A DNA stretch of 47,422 nucleotides from contig JAGYJZ010000015.1 in the NCBI GenBank assembly GCA_018401875.1, positions 1-47,422 on the forward strand, read 5' to 3'. Positions 18,244 to 28,100 of the stretch are shown piece by piece. A model generated the notes under the pieces. It did no database searches, was not told the DNA's origin, and saw nothing but the letters and a program-made list of their open reading frames with translations. This DNA comes from Salibacteraceae bacterium. Lineage in GTDB: Bacteria; Bacteroidota; Bacteroidia; Flavobacteriales_G; Salibacteraceae. How positions within the stretch are numbered: the first letter of the stretch is position 1; each line of letters starts with the position of its first letter. The translations under genes were made by a program, and so were the position numbers.

Positions 18244-20679
18244 ATGAGGAAATTACTTCACGTCATATTTCTTATAGTTGCGGCTTGGATTTTCCAATCG
18301 TGTCAAGTAACACGCCACATTGAAGAAGGGCAGCACCTTGTGGTGAAAACAAAAATCCACCTAAATGAGAACCGCGAATTTGATTACGAGGCAGACCCCG
18401 ATGCGCTCGAAAACGTACTCAAACAAAAGTCGTATCGCAAGATCTTGGGCTTTATTCCATTTCATATCACGATGTGGAACTTCGCATCAAAGCACAACCA
18501 AGAAAAGAAGATTTATGCCTACCTCAAAAACACAGTTGGAGAAACACCAATTATTTACGAGCCAATTTTACTCGAAAAAAGCAAAGAACAGCTGCAACGA
18601 ATCCTAAAAAATGAAGGCTACTTTGATGCACGGGTCAATGCCTTTGCATTTCTAGGAAATAAAACTACCGAACTTCATTACTATGTATTCAGTGGCCCGG
18701 CATATACGGTTCGAAACGTGAAATACGCCTTTGAGGATACGGCATTAATCAAAGAATTTCAGAACGAAAACGGAGTAAAAACAACGCTTACGCCAGGCGA
18801 TCGCTTCAATGCAGCGCAATTCGAACAAGAACGCAATCGGCTCACTAATAAAATGAAGAATCTGGGTTATTTTTCGTTTGACAAGATTCATGTGCTTTAT
18901 GATATAGACACCAATATAGCTGGTACCCGATTTGATGTTACGGTGCGATTGAGAAACATTAGAATGTCAGAAAGCTTAAATAATAAAGACTCGATCATTG
19001 AGGTATCTCATAAAAAACACTACATCCATTCCATTACCATCAACGAAGACTTTGTGGCACGATCTACCAATCAAGATAAGCTTGATAGCCTTTATTTTAA
19101 AGAAATCACCTTTTTATATTTCGACAAACCATTCATTCGGCCGCTACGCATCTCAAGAAACATCTTTTTATCTCCTGGTGAGCAGTATACATTGAGTCGC
19201 ACGAATTACACTTACGAGCGACTAAACGCTTTGAATAACTTTCGTTTCATCGACATGCAGTATTCGCAAAGCAACATTGACACCTCCGCTGCATTGCTCG
19301 ATTTAAGAGTGAATTTAACCCGTACTCCAAAACATTCGTTCAGCCTTGAAACCACAGGAACAAACCGATCCGGCAACTTAGGGATTTCAACATCTGTCAA
19401 CTACAAGAATCGAAATGTCTTTCGTGGAGCCGAGCAGTTGGATTGGAAAGTGTACGGTGGATTAGAATCGCAACGCACCAATAGTACCAATTCAGACGCC
19501 AATAATGAAGTGATTAACAACATCAGCATTTTCAACACCTATGAATTTGGTAGTCAAGTAAGCCTTACCATTCCCGACTTCCTGCTTCGCTTGCCCGGCA
19601 CAGAATTCCTGTGGCTGAAGGAACCAAAAACCAACATCATCGCTGCGGTAGATAGGCAGGTAAGGCCATTATATGAGCGAAACCTGCTAAACATGACCTA
19701 CCAATACACGATGAGGCTGCGCGAAAGAGATCAGTTGATCTTTGCCCCTGTTGACCTGAGTGTGATTCAACTTGAAAAAGAAGATGTATTTGAACGTCAA
19801 CTGCAAGAAACGGGAAATTCACTCCTAATTAACAGTTACAACAATCACATCATCGCTGCTGGTCGAATTTCGTATTCAAACACCACCCAAGATCTGAACA
19901 AGTTTAAAAACTACTATTACTACCGCTTGAATTTTGAGTCGGCCGGAAATATGCTAAGGGCTGCCAGCAGCACGCTCAAGCTCCCCTATAACGAAGAGAC
20001 CAACTCCTACTTAATCGACAGCATTGCTTTCGCCCAATACATAAAGTTAGATGTGAATTTTGTGAAAAACACGATCGTCAATGAAGGGTCGAAAATGGTT
20101 TATCGTTTTTTTGGTGGAATCGGCACACCACTGAGCAACCTCAACACGCTGCCATTCGAACGCAGTTATTTTGGTGGAGGCTCAAACGGCATTAGGGCAT
20201 GGCGGGCTAGAGCGTTAGGCCCGGGAAGTCTCTCAGAAATTGAAACCTACGGCATCGACCAAGTGGGCGAATTGCACTTGGAGCTCAATTTGGAGTACCG
20301 CTTCCACATCATCAAACAGGTTGAAGGCGCCCTATTTACAGACATGGGAAACATTTGGCTGTTGCGCTACGACCCACAGCGCATTGGTGCTGAATTTAAG
20401 TTCAATCGATTTTACAATGAAATTGCCATTGCTCCAGGCGCAGGAATCCGTCTCAATTTCAATTTCTTCATTCTCAGGCTAGATGCGGGGCTTCAAGCAA
20501 AGAATCCTGCCTTGCCAGAAGGAGAGCGATGGATCTTCCAACCCAAAACAATAACCAATCAACAGCGGTCGGCTGCCAACGATGCCCGTCAATCTCAAGG
20601 GTTTGCACGCGTCAACCAATGGGACACACCGTACCGCCCAGAAGCCACATTCAACCTCGCCATTCAGTATCCTTTTTAA
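18244..20679 (+). CDS. tamL: TamA-like outer-membrane lipoprotein (TamL), BamA superfamily
   Basis: 811 aa from ATG 18244 (a TTG directly precedes it). Signal peptide with lipobox IFQSC, so the mature N-terminus is a lipidated Cys, the trait that separates Bacteroidota TamL from TamA. POTRA-type domains follow over the first ~400 residues (e.g. LQRILKNEGYFDARV, YTLSRTNYTYERLNALNNF), then a 16-strand-type Omp85 barrel. The loop-6 region reads SNGIRAWRARALGPGS, the TamL version of the VRGF/Y motif, and the last residue is Phe (LAIQYPF), as expected for barrel recognition. Expected to act in outer-membrane protein insertion or envelope assembly together with TamB. Divergent from the RNA methyltransferase. 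Confidence 0.88.
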   Translation: MRKLLHVIFLIVAAWIFQSCQVTRHIEEGQHLVVKTKIHLNENREFDYEADPDALENVLKQKSYRKILGFIPFHITMWNFASKHNQEKKIYAYLKNTVGETPIIYEPILLEKSKEQLQRILKNEGYFDARVNAFAFLGNKTTELHYYVFSGPAYTVRNVKYAFEDTALIKEFQNENGVKTTLTPGDRFNAAQFEQERNRLTNKMKNLGYFSFDKIHVLYDIDTNIAGTRFDVTVRLRNIRMSESLNNKDSIIEVSHKKHYIHSITINEDFVARSTNQDKLDSLYFKEITFLYFDKPFIRPLRISRNIFLSPGEQYTLSRTNYTYERLNALNNFRFIDMQYSQSNIDTSAALLDLRVNLTRTPKHSFSLETTGTNRSGNLGISTSVNYKNRNVFRGAEQLDWKVYGGLESQRTNSTNSDANNEVINNISIFNTYEFGSQVSLTIPDFLLRLPGTEFLWLKEPKTNIIAAVDRQVRPLYERNLLNMTYQYTMRLRERDQLIFAPVDLSVIQLEKEDVFERQLQETGNSLLINSYNNHIIAAGRISYSNTTQDLNKFKNYYYYRLNFESAGNMLRAASSTLKLPYNEETNSYLIDSIAFAQYIKLDVNFVKNTIVNEGSKMVYRFFGGIGTPLSNLNTLPFERSYFGGGSNGIRAWRARALGPGSLSEIETYGIDQVGELHLELNLEYRFHIIKQVEGALFTDMGNIWLLRYDPQRIGAEFKFNRFYNEIAIAPGAGIRLNFNFFILRLDAGLQAKNPALPEGERWIFQPKTITNQQRSAANDARQSQGFARVNQWDTPYRPEATFNLAIQYPF

Positions 20680-20705
20680 GCATTATGATCTCAAAAATAT
20701 TGGTA

Positions 20706-20713
20706 TAGCTTTG
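20706..20713 (+). promoter_or_regulatory. -7 box TAGCTTTG for accD
   Basis: Exact TAnnTTTG match, 22 bases before the accD ATG and after the tamL stop. No convincing TTG at the 19-base distance. Confidence 0.5.
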
Positions 20714-20735
20714 CAGCCGATTCAAAGCATTAGGC

Positions 20736-21581
20736 ATGGGATGGTTTAAAAGAATGACTGAGGGGATCAGAACTCCGACAAAGGAGAAGAAAGAAACCCC
20801 GGAAGGATTATGGTACAAGTGCCGGAGTTGCAACCATGTGGTGAGCTCAGAAGAGCACGCAAACTCACTTTGGGTATGCGAAAAATGCAGTTTTCACGAA
20901 CGTTTAAGCTCGTTGCAGTATTTCCAAATTCTGTTTGACAATAACCGCTACACCGAGATTAATCCACACATGATTTCGGGAGATCCATTATCGTTTGAAG
21001 ACACCAAGAAGTATGGCGACCGCCTAGAGGCAACCATTAGAAAAACAGGATTGCATGACGCAGTGCGCACCGCGGCTGGAAACATCAACCGCAAAAAAGT
21101 GGTTGTTGCATGCATGGACTTCCAATTTATTGGTGGAAGCATGGGTTCGGTGGTCGGTGAAAAAATCGCGCGCGCCATTGATTACGCCATCGAGCATAAC
21201 TCGCCTTTTATTTTGATCAGTAAAAGTGGTGGAGCCCGAATGATGGAAGCCGCTTTTTCGCTGATGCAAATGGCTAAAACGAGCGCTAAGTTGACACAAT
21301 TGAGCGAACATAAAATCCCGTACATCTCGATGCTCACCGACCCAACTACTGGAGGAGTTACGGCATCATTTGCCATGCTAGGCGATATCAACATTGCTGA
21401 ACCGGGCGCTTTGATTGGATTTGCTGGTCCTCGCGTTGTAAAAGAAACCATCGGCAAAGACTTGCCAGAAGGATTCCAAACCTCAGAATTTGTGCTCGAA
21501 CATGGCTTCCTCGACTTCATTGTTGAGCGCAAAAATTTGAAAGAACAATTGAGTCAATTTTTGACTTTTATCAAAAATTAA
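20736..21581 (+). CDS. accD: Acetyl-CoA carboxylase carboxyltransferase subunit beta
   Basis: 281 aa. Carries out, with AccA, transfer of CO2 from carboxybiotin to acetyl-CoA, the first step of fatty acid synthesis. The N-terminal zinc ribbon is complete: Cys29, Cys32, Cys48 and Cys51 (CX2C-X15-CX2C). The crotonase-fold core shows [52 protein letters not shown] and [12 protein letters not shown]. Length is normal. accA is not in the window. Own promoter box upstream; a separate rpsO promoter starts nine bases after its stop. Confidence 0.97.
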   Translation: MGWFKRMTEGIRTPTKEKKETPEGLWYKCRSCNHVVSSEEHANSLWVCEKCSFHERLSSLQYFQILFDNNRYTEINPHMISGDPLSFEDTKKYGDRLEATIRKTGLHDAVRTAAGNINRKKVVVACMDFQFIGGSMGSVVGEKIARAIDYAIEHNSPFILISKSGGARMMEAAFSLMQMAKTSAKLTQLSEHKIPYISMLTDPTTGGVTASFAMLGDINIAEPGALIGFAGPRVVKETIGKDLPEGFQTSEFVLEHGFLDFIVERKNLKEQLSQFLTFIKN

Positions 21582-21589
21582 ATAAGTGA

Positions 21590-21619
21590 TTGGCGCAGAG
21601 ATAGAAATGTATATATTTG
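21590..21619 (+). promoter_or_regulatory. rpsO promoter, TTG-N19-TATATTTG
   Basis: TTG at 21590-21592, exactly 19 bases, TATATTTG at 21612-21619. This is the clearest match in the window to the Bacteroidota primary-sigma promoter. It lies just after the accD stop and 30 bases before the rpsO ATG. Confidence 0.75.
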
Positions 21620-21649
21620 CGCCCCTTATAAAGAAATAGAAGCTGTAGC

Positions 21650-21919
21650 ATGTATTTGACTATCGAAACAAAACAAGAAATTTTCAAGAAGCACGGAGAA
21701 GCGGCTTCTAACACTGGATCGGCTGAAGGGCAAATCGCTCTTTTCACATTCAGAATTGCTCATTTAACGGAGCACTTAAAAAACAACCGTAAAGATTTTA
21801 CGACTCAACAAGCGCTTATTAAGCTTGTTGGAAAACGCAGAAGTCTTCTAAACTACCTCAAAGCAAAAGATATTGAGCGTTATAGAAGCATCATTAAAGA
21901 ACTTAATTTAAGGAAGTAA
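21650..21919 (+). CDS. rpsO: 30S ribosomal protein S15
   Basis: 89 aa, the normal S15 length. Binds 16S rRNA in the platform of the small subunit. Family segments: [60 protein letters not shown]. Followed by an intrinsic terminator and pnp, the rpsO-pnp order common across bacteria. Confidence 0.98.
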   Translation: MYLTIETKQEIFKKHGEAASNTGSAEGQIALFTFRIAHLTEHLKNNRKDFTTQQALIKLVGKRRSLLNYLKAKDIERYRSIIKELNLRK

Positions 21920-21936
21920 TCTTCCAATCATTTTTG

Positions 21937-21965
21937 AAAAAAAGGCAATGAACATTGCCTTTTTT
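21937..21965 (+). terminator. Intrinsic terminator between rpsO and pnp
   Basis: A-rich flank, GGCAATG, AA, CATTGCC, then TTTTTT; the flanking A and T runs extend the stem and make it usable in both directions. The longer pnp frame from ATG 21948 starts inside this hairpin, an argument for the later pnp start. Confidence 0.85.
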
Positions 21966-21989
21966 CATATTTACACTTATCGTTTTAAT

Positions 21990-24125
21990 ATGTTATTAGG
22001 AACACAACAAAGTATCGCCTCAACGAATGGCGATGAAATTATTATCGAGACTGGTAAACTTGCCAAGCAAGCTGACGGTTCGGTAGTTGTCAAGCAAGGA
22101 GGAACCATGTTGCTGGCAACGGTAGTAGCAAGCAAAGATGCCAAAGACGGAATCGACTTCCTTCCATTAACCGTAGAGTATCGAGAAAAATATCCTTCAA
22201 CTGGAAAATTTCCTGGAGGTTTTTTCAAAAGAGAAGCGCGTCCTTCAGACGGTGAAATTCTCACCATGCGACTCATTGACAGAGCGTTACGCCCATTATT
22301 TCCAGACGATTTCCACGCGGAAACACAGGTAATGGTGAGTTTAATCTCTTCTGATAAAAGTGTTCAACCCGATGCGTTGGCCTGTTTGGCCGCTTCAGCA
22401 GCAATCGCTGTTTCGGATATTCCATTTGCAGGTCCTGTTTCGGAAGTGCGTGTTGGAAGACTGAACGGTCAATTTATCGTGAATCCAACATTTGCCCAGA
22501 TGAAAGAATGTGATATGGATATCATGGTTGCTGCCACGATGGATAACATCATGATGGTGGAAGGTGAAATGCACGAAGTGAGCGAAACTGAGATGCTTGA
22601 AGCAATCAAGTTTGCGCACAACGAAATAAAAATTCATTGTCAAGCACAATTGGATCTCGCAAAACGAATTGAGAAATCAAGTCCAAAAAGAGAATACTCA
22701 CACGAAACCAATGACGCGGAGCTTGAAGCCGCAGTAATGGCGTATTGCTATGAAAAATGTTACGCGATTGCTACATCAGCGAGCGCGAAACACGACAGAA
22801 GCGATGCATTCAAAGCACTCGAGGCTGAATACTTAGCTACATTGAGCGAAGAAGATCAAGCTGAAAAAGCTGGTTTAGTGGGGAAATATTTCCACAAAGT
22901 GGAAAAAGAAGCCATGCGCAAAATGATCCTCAACGAAGGAAAACGTCTTGACGGCCGTTCTAAAACTGAAATTCGTCCGATTTGGACAGAAATTGATTAC
23001 TTACCTGGCACACACGGTTCAGCCATTTTTACGCGCGGTGAAACTCAATCGTTGACCACCATCACGTTGGGAACAAAGCTTGACGAACAAACCATTGACG
23101 GTGCGCTTCAACAAGGCACAGAGAAGTTTATGCTTCACTACAATTTCCCACCTTTTTCTACCGGTGAGGCACGTCCATTGCGCGGTGTTTCGAGAAGAGA
23201 AGTTGGTCACGGAAACTTAGCGCTTCGCGCGTTGAAAAATATGATTCCTTCTTCTGATGTGAATCCTTACACGATTCGAATTGTTTCTGACATCCTCGAA
23301 TCAAATGGCTCTTCTTCTATGGCAACTGTTTGTGCTGGAACATTGGCGTTAATGGATGCCGGTGTGAAAATCAAACGACCCGTGAGTGGAATCGCTATGG
23401 GATTAATCATGGATAAAGATGGCAAATACTCTGTGCTTTCTGACATCTTGGGTGATGAAGACCACTTAGGCGATATGGACTTCAAAGTAACTGGAACTGA
23501 AAAAGGAATCACCGCTTGTCAGATGGACATCAAAGTGGATGGTCTAGCCTATGAAGTTTTGGAGAAAGCCCTCAATCAAGCGAAAGAAGGGCGAGCACAT
23601 ATCCTAAATGAAATGCTCAAAACCATTTCAGAACCACGCGAAGATTTCAAACCTCACGTGCCAAGAATTGAAACCATTCTTATCGACAAAGAACAAATTG
23701 GTGCGGTAATCGGACCTGGTGGTAAAGTAATTCAAGAGATTCAAGCGAAGACTGAAACTACCATTTCGATCACTGAAGAAGACAACAAAGGTGTTGTGCA
23801 AATCGCATGTGATAATAAAGAAGGTATGGACAAAGCGATGGCTTGGATCAAAGGCATTGTGGCTAGGCCAGAAGTTGGTGAGATTTACCACGGCAAGGTT
23901 AAGAACATAGCTGCGTTTGGAGCTTTCGTTGAAATCCTTCCAGGTAAAGAAGGCTTACTTCACATCTCAGAAATTGATCACAAACGCATTGAAAACGTTG
24001 AAGACGTGCTCAAAGCAGGTCAAGAAATCGAGGTGAAATTGATCGAAATAGATGTAAAAACAGGTAAATTAAGGCTTTCAAGAAAAGCGTTAATGCCTCG
24101 TCCAGAGCCTAATGCAGCTCATTAA
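21990..24125 (+). CDS. pnp: Polyribonucleotide nucleotidyltransferase
   Basis: 711 aa. 3'-to-5' phosphorolytic exoribonuclease of RNA turnover. Two RNase PH domains: the first has [16 protein letters not shown] and [16 protein letters not shown], the second the catalytic stretch [20 protein letters not shown]. Then a KH domain ([18 protein letters not shown]) and a C-terminal S1 domain ([16 protein letters not shown]). Start ATG 21990 ([20 protein letters not shown]) fits the family; an in-frame ATG 42 bases earlier lies in the rpsO terminator and is rejected. The S1 tail ends normally. Confidence 0.97.
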   Translation: MLLGTQQSIASTNGDEIIIETGKLAKQADGSVVVKQGGTMLLATVVASKDAKDGIDFLPLTVEYREKYPSTGKFPGGFFKREARPSDGEILTMRLIDRALRPLFPDDFHAETQVMVSLISSDKSVQPDALACLAASAAIAVSDIPFAGPVSEVRVGRLNGQFIVNPTFAQMKECDMDIMVAATMDNIMMVEGEMHEVSETEMLEAIKFAHNEIKIHCQAQLDLAKRIEKSSPKREYSHETNDAELEAAVMAYCYEKCYAIATSASAKHDRSDAFKALEAEYLATLSEEDQAEKAGLVGKYFHKVEKEAMRKMILNEGKRLDGRSKTEIRPIWTEIDYLPGTHGSAIFTRGETQSLTTITLGTKLDEQTIDGALQQGTEKFMLHYNFPPFSTGEARPLRGVSRREVGHGNLALRALKNMIPSSDVNPYTIRIVSDILESNGSSSMATVCAGTLALMDAGVKIKRPVSGIAMGLIMDKDGKYSVLSDILGDEDHLGDMDFKVTGTEKGITACQMDIKVDGLAYEVLEKALNQAKEGRAHILNEMLKTISEPREDFKPHVPRIETILIDKEQIGAVIGPGGKVIQEIQAKTETTISITEEDNKGVVQIACDNKEGMDKAMAWIKGIVARPEVGEIYHGKVKNIAAFGAFVEILPGKEGLLHISEIDHKRIENVEDVLKAGQEIEVKLIEIDVKTGKLRLSRKALMPRPEPNAAH

Positions 24126-24151
24126 GAGCAACTTACAACTACAGTTTTAAC

Positions 24152-24190
24152 AAGCCGATATTTATAAGTCTAAATATCGGCTTCTTTTTT
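24152..24190 (+). terminator. Intrinsic terminator after pnp
   Basis: AAGCCGATATTTA and TAAATATCGGCTT form a 13-bp perfect stem with a six-base loop, followed by CTTTTTT. It separates pnp from rpoD. Confidence 0.92.
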
Positions 24191-24234
24191 CGCCCTTTGG
24201 ATGGTATTTCTTTATAAAGAGAAAAATCAATCCT

Positions 24235-25104
24235 ATGCGTCAGCTTAAAATTACCCAACAAATAACCAATCGAGAGACTGCATCGCTCGACAAGTACCTA
24301 ACAGAAATCGGTCGCGAAGAGTTAATTACTGCCGAACAAGAAGTTGAATTAGCTCGAAGAATAAGACAAGGCGACCAACAGGCACTCGCTAAAATGGTGC
24401 GGGCAAATCTGCGTTTTGTGGTTTCTGTTTCTAAGCAATATCAAAATCAAGGTTTGAGCCTTCCCGACTTAATCAACGAAGGAAATTTGGGATTAATTAA
24501 AGCTGCAAAGCGTTTTGACGAAACCCGTGGATTCAAATTCATTTCGTATGCAGTGTGGTGGATTCGCCAATCGATACTCCAATCATTGGCTGAGCAAGCA
24601 CGCATTGTTCGACTCCCATTGAACAAAATTGGAAACATCAACAAAATCAACCGAGCATACGCCCAACTCGAGCAAGTGCACGAACGGGAACCAACGGTGG
24701 ATGAATTGGCCAATGAACTCGAAATGGCTGAAGGCGACATTAGCCAAAACATCAAAAACAACAGACGTCACGTTTCGATGGACGCACCGCTCTTGGGTTC
24801 AGAAGATGACGAAAGAAACATGTACGACACTATGAGTGGCGACAATGAACACAACCCAGAAATGACGTTGTTAAACGAATCGTTGCGCAGGGAAATCGAG
24901 CGTTCGTTGGCGACTTTATCTGAACGTGAGTCTGATGTGATTCGATTGTACTTCGGATTAACCGGCAAACACCCCATGACGCTGGAAGAAATCGGTGAAG
25001 AATTTGACTTGACTCGTGAACGCGTGCGTCAAATTAAAGAAAAAGCCATCCGAAGACTCCGACATACTTCGCGAAGTAAGCTGCTTAAGGTTTATTTAGG
25101 ATAA
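24235..25104 (+). CDS. rpoD: RNA polymerase primary sigma factor RpoD/SigA
   Basis: 289 aa, the short primary sigma typical of Bacteroidota (no long region 1.1). Region 1.2 contains [20 protein letters not shown]; region 2 has [37 protein letters not shown] and the -10-recognising [10 protein letters not shown]; region 3 [10 protein letters not shown]; region 4.2 the helix-turn-helix [20 protein letters not shown]. It would read the TAnnTTTG/TTG promoters noted here. Start ATG 24235 fits the family ([14 protein letters not shown]). Its stop is only nine bases from the end of the convergent giant gene. Confidence 0.97.
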   Translation: MRQLKITQQITNRETASLDKYLTEIGREELITAEQEVELARRIRQGDQQALAKMVRANLRFVVSVSKQYQNQGLSLPDLINEGNLGLIKAAKRFDETRGFKFISYAVWWIRQSILQSLAEQARIVRLPLNKIGNINKINRAYAQLEQVHEREPTVDELANELEMAEGDISQNIKNNRRHVSMDAPLLGSEDDERNMYDTMSGDNEHNPEMTLLNESLRREIERSLATLSERESDVIRLYFGLTGKHPMTLEEIGEEFDLTRERVRQIKEKAIRRLRHTSRSKLLKVYLG

Positions 25105-25113
25105 AACATTTAG

Positions 25114-28100
25114 CTATTCTTCTGTACTCTTTATAATTTCCACCCTTCGGTTTATCGCCCTTCCCTCTTCCGTTGAGTTTGGTGCAAGTGGTTCTTTTTC
25201 TCCTTTCGGACGCACTGTAATTCGTGTGTCTTCGATACCATTCATTTCAATGTGATACAGCACATTCGAAATCCGAAGTACTGACATTCTATAATTCACA
25301 TCCTCTGTTCCAATGCTATCGGTATGTCCTTCCAACACCAAGGTCATGTCAGGATTTTTTCTAAGCAGCGGAATCAATACTTCATACACATAATCCATCT
25401 GATTTTGACTCAACAAGAATTCATTGAAATCAAAATGCAGGTTCCAGCCTTTGCGCGTTTCAACCACCTCGGCAAAGCCTCCATCTTTTAATCTAAAGTC
25501 ACTGTAGTCTGCAGATACCGCAGCTTTCTTCACTTTAGCTTCTGCTTTCACAGGTGGTTTTTCAAAGACGGTATTATTCACCACACTTTCCTCAACCGCA
25601 ATGGATTCTTCTTCTTCATTGACGGGTGGCGTAAGTGGATACGGCTCTTCGTCTACCCCAACTTCTTCGGTCTTCGCTACTTCTATGAGCGATGAGTCAG
25701 CGTTTAAGAAACTAACACGCATCACTTTTCTTTCCCCGTCCAAAAGATCGATTGGCTTGATAATGAAATTTCCGTTCTCTTTTTCGACTTCCTTTTTATC
25801 ATCGCCTAAAATGGCGTACAATTCTGATTCTTGCGTATTAATAGTACTATCAAAATCTACGCGATAGGTTTTCGTTCGATCCAAGTCATTGATTGCAAAG
25901 GCTCCATCGGCTGTCATGCGCATGGTGTCAACGTAGCGATGCTCATCCATATCAAAGAGGTAAACATCTTGTTGCTCGCTTAACTCAGATTGAGTTGCCA
26001 GCACAAAATTTGACTGTTCTAGGTCGATTTTCTCTTCGACTATTGCTTGTTTCACAGTGAAGACAAAACCATCTTTTTCCTTCTTCATTTCCACCCTTCC
26101 ATCGGAGGTCAATGTGTAAAGTCTTCCTATGCTGTTGTCGTATTTTGGATCATTACTCGAAATGTAATAATTGCCCGGTTCGGACATTTTATCAGCAATA
26201 AAGACTCCGTTCTCATAGATTGTTGCCGTTTGGAGGCGATCACCTGCTTCATTCGAGATGATGATTTTAGTTCCAGCGGCCGGCACATTGCTTTCCTCAA
26301 ACTGGAATTGATCGTAGCCCGCATACCGCTCTTTGCTATTCAAAGCCAAGTAAGCTTCGGGCAATGGCGGATATACCGCAACTTGTTCAGGCTGCAGTTC
26401 AGGCTTTGGCAGCGTTTCAGGTATAATAGCAACAACAGGTTGTTCTTCCGTTAGCATGATGTTACTTCCTTTCATTGAAGGCAAGTACGTATATCCATTC
26501 TCGGTCGATTCTAATTTTGTTCTTCGCACCGAAGAAATTGCATACACAGAAGCAATGCTCGTATCGATCGAGTCGTTGAATTTGATGAATGCATCGCGTG
26601 TGATGTCAACAGTAAATTCAATCGATCCGTCTTGGTCAATGACTACCGAATCAAGTGCATTTTTGTTTTCAGCATCGATCAAATAGGCCACTCGGCCTTC
26701 AAGCTTTGGTGCTTTTTGATCCGCTGGAATTTCCAAGAAATCAGCTATATCAAGTTTTGTATCTTCAACTTGGTCAAGGTTGTCGAGCGCGCTGTATTTA
26801 AATCCCAATAATTCATAGTTCAGTTTTCGCTTGCTGTCTGAGAGTAAGGCATACAAAATCGCATCCCTCTGACTGAAAGAGTTGTCTTTAACTTTTATAT
26901 AATATGTGGCAACGTCATCCAACTTTTTAAAGTTAAACGATCCAATACCGAAGGTGATGGTCGAATCCATCTTGGTTCCGCGTTCATTGTATAAATACAC
27001 TTTCGAGCCTGACTTTGGAAGGTTATTGAAGTCAAATTGGAAGAGTTCATAATTTAAGCGCACGTCATCTTCCGACATACTCGCAAAGAAATCTTCGATT
27101 GGCATTGCGGGATTAAGCTTGAATAACTTGCCCGATTTATCGATCAATTCAAAATAATCTGCACTGAACTCACTTCCATCTGGATTCACAATTTTCAAGC
27201 TGTACTCTTTCTTTGGGTCTAGTCGTTTGAATCGAAATCCACCGTTTTGGTCAACACGGGCGGAGTCGATCACAAAATTGCTTGCATCGAGTAAGTAAAC
27301 CATGCTTCCCTCTTGCGGTAATCTCGAGAAGTTGAACTTGTAATAATCGGTGCGTAGCGCTTTTTCCTTGCTCACCAAGGTCATTTCAGTGGTGCCATCG
27401 GCATTGAAGCCAACTTTCTCACCTGTTCCGTCAGTAATAAAGAACCGGTCGAGGCCCATGCTGTTGTCGATGGCCTTATCCAGCTTCAACTTGTAGTTTC
27501 CATCAGGTGGCAAGCGGGTAAAACGAATTTCACCAAATTCATCTACCGTGGCAGAGTCAATCACATTGTCATTTTCATCTGTCACGTAAACTACTGTTCC
27601 GGGTGGTGGGCCGCTCTCGCCTTCAAATGTAAAGGTCTCGGTAGTTTCAGCCAAGGCTTCTCCGATAATGGTTTTTACGGTTTCACCGTCAGCATTGAAT
27701 CCAATCTTATCACCTTCCGCATCCACAATAAAGAAACGATCGAGGCCCATACTTCCATCAATGGCCTTATCCAATTTCAATTTATAATTTCCATCAGGTG
27801 GCAAGCGGGTAAATCGAATCTCACCAAACTCATCTACTTCAGCTGAATCAATGATAATGTCGTTTTCATCAGTTACATAAACCATTGTTCCGGCTGGTGG
27901 TGCAGCATCCTCAGCGAATGTGAACGTTTCCGTGCTCTCAGCGAGTTCCTTCCCTACGATTGTCTTGACAGTTGCACCTGAAGCATCAAATCCAACCTTC
28001 TTCCCTTCAGCATCGGTAATAAAGAAACGATCGAGGCCCATGCTTCCATCCAATGCCTTGTCGAGTTTCAATTTGTAGTTTCCATCAGGCGGCAAACGGG

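Noticed and set aside
21948..21989. pnp start at ATG 21948
   Set aside because: This ATG lies within the rpsO terminator hairpin; the family N-terminus begins at 21990.
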